Source of the DNA: Macrosoma leucophasiata | Taxonomy: Eukaryota; Arthropoda; Insecta; Lepidoptera; Hedylidae | DNA: 64,000 bases | Direction: 5' to 3' | Assembly: GCA_036365455.1 (NCBI GenBank) | Contig: JAWQUS010000023.1 | Coordinates: forward strand, 1 to 64,000 | Shown here: piece after piece, positions 58,896 through 64,000 of the stretch | Position numbering within the stretch: the stretch's first letter is position 1 | Layout: each line of letters starts with the position of its first letter | Position numbers and translations under genes: made by a program | Notes under the pieces: generated by a model | Database searches by the model: none | Seen by the model: only the letters and a program-made list of their open reading frames with translations | What the model was told of the DNA's origin: nothing

Positions 58896-61833
58896 GTGGA
58901 GGCAAACAAGAGCCTTAGCCTTAGAGGGTTAGCCTTCGCGCTGCTCCAGAGCCGTTCGTAGGCCGGGAAAAGTTTTTAGGAATTACCGAGGTTCTCGGAT
59001 TTACCAGAGCACTGGCGGGACAATGAAGGCTGCAATAGCAGTCTTCCACAACGACTTGGACGTTATCTAGCTTCCTCAATTCACCACGAATAACATCGTC
59101 GTGGTGAAGATCCAAACCAGTGCCTGGAAAATTGCGGTGGCTTCTCTCTACTTCAAGCCACATCTGGCTAGAGAACCATACCTTGAGCACTTGCGAAATA
59201 TTTTTTAGGCGTTAGGGCCGACACAACTATTAATAGGAGGAGATCTGAATGCAAAAAGTCCTTGGTGGGGCAGCGGAAGAATAGATCACGGGGGAGAAGA
59301 GGTTTCTGGGCTCTTCGAAGAACAAAGCTTACATGTGCTTAACACTGAAGATACACCCACCTTTTTTACTATCCGCGGTGGTAAGGTGTACTCCAGCTTT
59401 GTCGACGTCACGGCCTGCTCATTGGATCTGTTGGGTCTTGTGGAGAACTGGAAAGTAGAAGGAGTTGTAAGTTCGGACCATAATTGTATTACTTTCAACA
59501 TCACTTTAAAACAAGGCAAGGGACAATACATAAATTGAACCACTAGAATCTTTAACACAAAAAAGCTAATTGGAGTTTTGTCATTTTCATGAGAAAATGA
59601 CTCAATTACAATTAGAGAAACTGGTCACATGAAGAAATAAATTTAATACAAACTAAAGAAAATTTCGAAAACATAATAATAAGTTACACAAACACTATTT
59701 TGGAATCTGCAAAAGAAAGTATTCCTAGGAAGAAAAATAGAGATACGCTTACCTTGCAATGGTGGTCCGAAGAACTTGCTACTCTGAAGAAGGAGGTCTC
59801 TGCCAGAAAACGCCGCATCCGCTGTGCAGCACCGGTCCGAAGTGCTAAAGTCGTCGCCGAGTACCTGGAAGCAGAAGAAAATTATGAATTGAGTGCTAAA
59901 AGAGCCCAGACACAAAGTTGGAAAGGGTTCTGTGAAAAGCAGGATAGGGAGGGGGTCTGGGAGGGGATCTTTAGGGTTATTGGGCGAACAACCAAAAGAG
60001 AGGAGGATCTGACCTTGGTTAAAGTTGGGATAGCCCTAAACCCAAGTGAGTCAGCTGCTCTCCTGACAGAAACCTTTTACCCCGAGGATACCGTTCTCAA
60101 GGACAATGCAGCCCACCAGCGGACAAGAGAGGCTACGTTGCGAGTGAATGACATGACGCATGACGAATATCATTACCCACCATTCACCCTGCAAGAACTC
60201 AAGTCCGCAGTGGGCAGCTTCAATCCTAAAAAGGCCCCCGGAGCAGATGGTCTCTCGCCGGATATCTGCAGTCAAGCCATCTTCCAGGACCTGGAATCGT
60301 TCCTTGCCCTGGCTAACAAGTGCCTTCAGCTGGGATATTTTCTTATTATATGGAAAAAGGCAACAGTCGTTGCTCTTAGGAAGCCGAGCAAGGACGATTA
60401 CACAAACCCCGAGGCATACAGACCAATTGACCTACTGCCGATCCTGCGGAAAGTCCTGGAAAAGATTGTAGTAGCAAAGTTGAAGTGGCACCTAATACCG
60501 CAGATGAGTACTCGCCAGTTTGGCTTTATGCCCCAAAAAAGTACCGAGGACTCCCCTCTATACCATGATCAATTATATCCGCAAACAACTTGAGGCAAAA
60601 AAGTTGATAACTTTGGTATCACTGGATATAGAGGGAGCCTTCGATAATGCATGGCTTTCCAGGGCAGCCAAAGTGAATTGGGGATTCCACCCTGATGTAA
60701 TACGCATCATCTTCACAGCCACGGTGGAGCCCATCATTTTGTACGCAGCCAGCGCCTGGGCACCAGCGGCCAAGAAGATCTGTATCGGAAAGCTGCTTAA
60801 CTCAGTTGACAGAGGCTTCGCTCAAAAGCTCTGCAAATCGTACCGCACGGTCTCCCTGAATTCAGAATTGATGCTGGCTGGGATCCTACCTCACGACCTT
60901 CGAATATAGGAGGCAGCCATCCTGTATGAGGTAAGGAAGGGGGCACCCCAGTCAGTGCTGGGAGACCGAGAGCCTGAACGTGCGGTGAGATTTGTAGAAG
61001 CTCCTCACCTGCGCTGCATATGGACCTGAAATTCACATCTCTGGTAGACCAACAACTTGTAGATACTCATAATGCGCAAGCAGTACGAATCTTTACTGAT
61101 GGGAACAAGATTGATAGCAAGGTCGGAGCTGCGCTGTCACTATGGAACAGTACGTTCGAGACCAAAGCCATCAAGCTTGGTCTCTCTCCGTACTTCACCG
61201 TCTACCAGGCAGAGTTAATGGCCGTATGCAGGAAAACGAGCGAAGTCTTAAAGAGTAAACAAGCGAGCTTTGGCATCTACAGTGATTCAAGGGCCGCGCT
61301 GGAGACGATCACTAACCAAGGCTCGCTTCACCCTCTTGCAGTACATATAAGCAACAACTTGAAGACAGCCTTGACTCAGGACAAATATGTCTTCTTGTTC
61401 TGGGTCATGGCACATGCGGGCCAGGCGGGGAATGAGCGCGCGGATCAATTTGCGAAGGACGGCTCAAAATAATAAGAAGAAACCTGATTATGACCAGTGC
61501 CCGGTGTCATTCGCCAAATGGATAATCCGACAGGAGTCGATTGATGAGTGGAACCGAAGGTACCGGTCCGGTGAAACAGCTGCAGTCACCAAAATGTTCT
61601 TCCCTGACGCAAAGCGCGCATTCAAGTTGGTAAAACAACTCCAACCGACGGGAGTGCTAACGCAGGTACTCACTGGACATGGCGGGTTCTCAGAATACCT
61701 ACACCGATTCAAGTGTAAGGAGAACCCGTCATACTCTCGAACTCGAGCTAACCTTTCTTCCTTTATTAGAAAAGAACGAGTTCTCCTGACACAAGCAAAT
61801 TTTGCTTTAAAGGAGACTCAATACTGAAATATA
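58896..61833 (+). pseudogene. Element F: decayed R1/TRAS-type ORF2
   Basis: Remains of an ORF2, broken by stops, frameshifts and a deletion. Endonuclease traces run from about 58950 to 59520, with GGDLNAKSPWWGS at about 59236-59275, VDVTAC at 59401-59418 and SSDHN near 59472; in-frame stops interrupt the part before GGDLN. The RT part begins near 59700: PKKAPGADG, AYRPID, FGFMPQ, then a frameshift and LDIEGAFDNAW near 60620-60655. The RT core with YADD is deleted, the frame jumping straight to the thumb region (EPIILYAASAW). RNase H follows (FTDGNK near 61090, YQAEL, YSDSRA, GNERAD near 61425), then another frameshift, LTGHG and a broken knuckle. No ORF1 is seen. The codon use is GC-richer than in C and D. 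Clearly dead; the 5' edge at the telomeric phase suggests that it was also telomere-specific. Confidence 0.85.
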
Positions 61834-63101
61834 AGGTTGGGAAAAAAGTTTCTTAGCATTTCTTAAGATAATTAAAAAACATTCTTTAATAATATATAGT
61901 TTATTTTAATTTAACTAAAGTATGTATGTACTATTTAGTTCGATAACCTTTAGCCATCTTGTAGGTAGGGACATGATCCCATTGCTATAAAAATTTTGGG
62001 ACTTCTCATCAAAATACCGCGACAAGTGGATTTGGCAGTCCTCTCGTGATGTTAACCTAACATTGCATAAAGCATTCTGAAGAGACCGAAACAGGTGGAA
62101 ATCTGAAGGTGCAGGGTCAGGACTATACGGCGGATGCATTAACACCTCCCAGCCAAACTCTCTTAATTTTTGCTGAGTGGCTAGGCTATAGATGTGTGAG
62201 GTCTAGCGTTATCATGATGAAACAACACACCCCTTCTGTTGATCAATTCCGGCCGCTTTCTCTCAACTTCTTGCTTAAATCTTATCAGTTGTTCGCAGTA
62301 GAGTTCAGAATCGATAGTCCTGTCCTGGGTGCTCATAATGAATAATACCCTTCCAATCCCACCACACACACGACATCACCTTGCGAGTTAACCCGGGTTT
62401 CGCCACAGTCTGTGAAGCGTGACCGGCCTTTGACTACGACCTTTTTCGCACGTTCTTGTCGTACGTGATCCACTTTTCATCACCAGCTATCAGCTTCAAA
62501 AATGATTCGGTTTCATTACGTCGTAATAAAGAATCACAAATGAGTACACGGTTCATTAGGTTTCTTTCAGTGAGCTCGTGAGGTACCCAAATATCGAGCT
62601 TTTTTTTGTACCCAGCTTTTTTCAAATGAGCCAAAACTGTTTTGTGATCAATTCTCAGTTCTTCAGCTACGTCGTAACTACTGATATGTCGATCTTGCTC
62701 CACTTTTTCAAAAATGGCATCCATTTTATCCGTAATAGGGCGACCAGAGCGAGGTGCATCTTTGACATCAAAATTTCCGGATTGAAAACGCTTAAACCAA
62801 ATTTGTGCTACTCTCACAGACACTGCATTAGGTCCATAAACATCGCAAATTTGCGATGCATTTTAACCTTTTTTGTAGTAAAATTTTAAACTGTATCGAA
62901 TTTCTTCATTAGATTCACTCATCTTGACAGTACGAAAAACAAATGAAAATCACACATTTGCCTAATTTGAATTTGGAATTATGTTCTTTAAAATTTTAAC
63001 TTTCAATGATACCAAAACCAGCCATATACAAATACTACAGCCAAAGAGATTTTATTACAAGTTCATATATACTATAATGCGAAAAGACTTTTTCCCTAAG
63101 C
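61834..63101 (-). mobile_element. Degenerate mariner transposon
   Basis: About 1.27 kb bounded by imperfect terminal inverted repeats of about 26 bp (left AGGTTGGGAAAAAAGTTTC, right the inverse of a similar sequence ending ACTTTTTCCCTAAGC), roughly 20 of 26 positions matching, and flanked by TA on both sides, the mariner target. It lies directly after the F remnant and may have cut off its 3' end. Confidence 0.85.
61915..62922 (-). pseudogene. Mariner transposase, broken
   Basis: Transposase of the mariner (DD34D) family, which cuts and pastes its own element. The start ATG is at 62922 with MSESNEEIRYS; an in-frame stop occurs at about codon 20, then the frame is open with an HTH-like region, WVPHEL and GDEKW (first catalytic Asp, about 62460-62475). 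A frameshift leads to HHDNARPH (second Asp, about 62195-62220) and another to YSPDPAPSDFHLF (third Asp, about 62080-62130). The three catalytic Asp residues can be seen, but one stop and two frameshifts make it non-functional. Total length is near that of an intact mariner transposase. Confidence 0.85.
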
Positions 63102-64000
63102 TATTAAGTCAAAATAAGTAATTGTGTAATGGAAATTAATTATTATTATTTATTTATTTATTTATTTACTTATTCGTTCCTTCCTTCCCTCCCTCCCTCC
63201 CTCCCTCTGACGTCTCGCCCGATATCCCCACCTCAAATCAAGCGTTTGTATTCGCTACGCACAACAACAACTCGCTTCGCTACGCACAAACGCTTAATTT
63301 GGTCTCTATTACACAGACATCAATCAGCGACGTGTATTTACACGTGCAACTGTGTTCGTAGCACTTAGAGAATATCAAACGTCGCCCATAAGAGGGGAGG
63401 AGGTTTTGTGAGGCGGGAAAATCGGGCGGGACGTTGAAGTGCCCATTCTATGCTTAGTATAATTACATATTCTCTGGCGGAGTGTCCGTGTGCTTGTATG
63501 AACTGCGCATGCGCCGGCAGAAGCGCATCGCTCGCCTCGGCCGAGTCGTTCGGCGCCGACACTCGCGATTTGCGTTCGTGATAAGCGAGCGCAGCGCTCG
63601 TAAAATGCAATAATTTATTGTATTTGATATCAGTAATAAGGTTGGAAAATTATTATTTCGTTCATTCACGTTTCATGTATGGCGGCGCCATAGATTTATA
63701 ATACTAAAGACAGGCAATTGAGTAATGAGGACGAGACCAAATTCGGATTGCCTGTGTTTGTGAGACGTGTTTGTTTGCGAGAAAAATAGTGCTGCAAAGA
63801 CTTCCGATTTTAATATCGATATCGATGATCGATGCAATCTATCTTCTGATTTGAAACACATCAACCAGGGAATATTTTTATGTAAATAAAACTACAAACA
63901 AAATTATTTTTATTTTCCTCCAACCATAATTAATTTATGTAATTATTAATTTACTATAAAAATGCCGTAGACTTGGTAGAAATGGTGTGTTGTCTAGATC
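63102..64000. other. Host-like subtelomeric sequence, no gene recognised
   Basis: Starts with an ATTT-rich stretch and CCCT repeats (63180-63206). A 10-bp inverted repeat, AAGCGTTTGT (63240-63249) and ACAAACGCTT (63286-63295), encloses two copies of CGCTACGCACAA. AGAGAATAT (63367-63375) and ATATTCTCT (63467-63475) form another short inverted pair. A CpG-rich stretch lies at 63490-63600. The short ORFs here have no recognisable similarity; I see no support for a gene. Confidence 0.4.

Noticed and set aside
58528..58932. 134-codon ORF with LTRAN repeats
   Set aside because: It is the 15-bp variant telomeric repeat read in frame, preceded by 3' UTR sequence of element E.
61915..62922. Functional mariner transposase
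   Set aside because: One in-frame stop and two frameshifts, with diverged terminal repeats.

Overview
This window is a chromosome end of an insect, most likely a lepidopteran. The first 6.2 kb are almost pure CCTAA repeats (the TTAGG telomere seen from its C-rich strand). Everything from there to about 61.8 kb is a stack of non-LTR retrotransposons of the TRAS/R1 type. Each lies on the + strand with its 5' end toward the chromosome terminus, and short telomeric blocks separate them. The telomeric unit, the CCTAA-flanked poly(A) tails and ORF2 proteins with endonuclease, reverse transcriptase and RNase H all fit telomere-specific TRAS elements. The species cannot be named from the sequence.

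Layout from the terminus inward: telomere (1-6228); element A, a 13 kb Gag-only element (6229-19207); CCTAA block; element B, a 5'-truncated TRAS-like copy (19390-21167); CCTAA block; element C, a complete TRAS-like element with both ORFs intact (21355-27803); CCTAA block; element D, a second complete TRAS-like subfamily with 35.8 tandem 350-bp units before its ORFs (27937-46144); a 15-bp variant telomeric block; element E, a second Gag-only element of the same family as A (46277-58688); the same 15-bp variant block; element F, a decayed R1/TRAS-type element (58896-61833); a broken mariner transposon (61834-63101); and about 0.9 kb of sequence in which I recognise no gene.

The most notable system is the A/E family. 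Both copies have an 860-bp leader, one intact 476-codon ORF1 protein with three zinc knuckles, no reverse transcriptase, and a 10-kb fast-evolving, AT-rich 3' region. The layout resembles Drosophila HeT-A, but here it sits in a TTAGG telomere. All five elements that keep a 3' end (A, B, C, D, E) share an RNA-like structure shortly before the poly(A): an invariant CGC/GCG stem, an AGG bulge, a 12-nt loop and an outer stem that covaries. This suggests that the RT of C/D-type elements copies the Gag-only RNAs in trans. I infer a two-component telomere: autonomous TRAS-like elements supply enzyme, and Gag-only elements supply a nucleic-acid-binding protein and bulk telomeric DNA, alongside canonical telomeric repeats.
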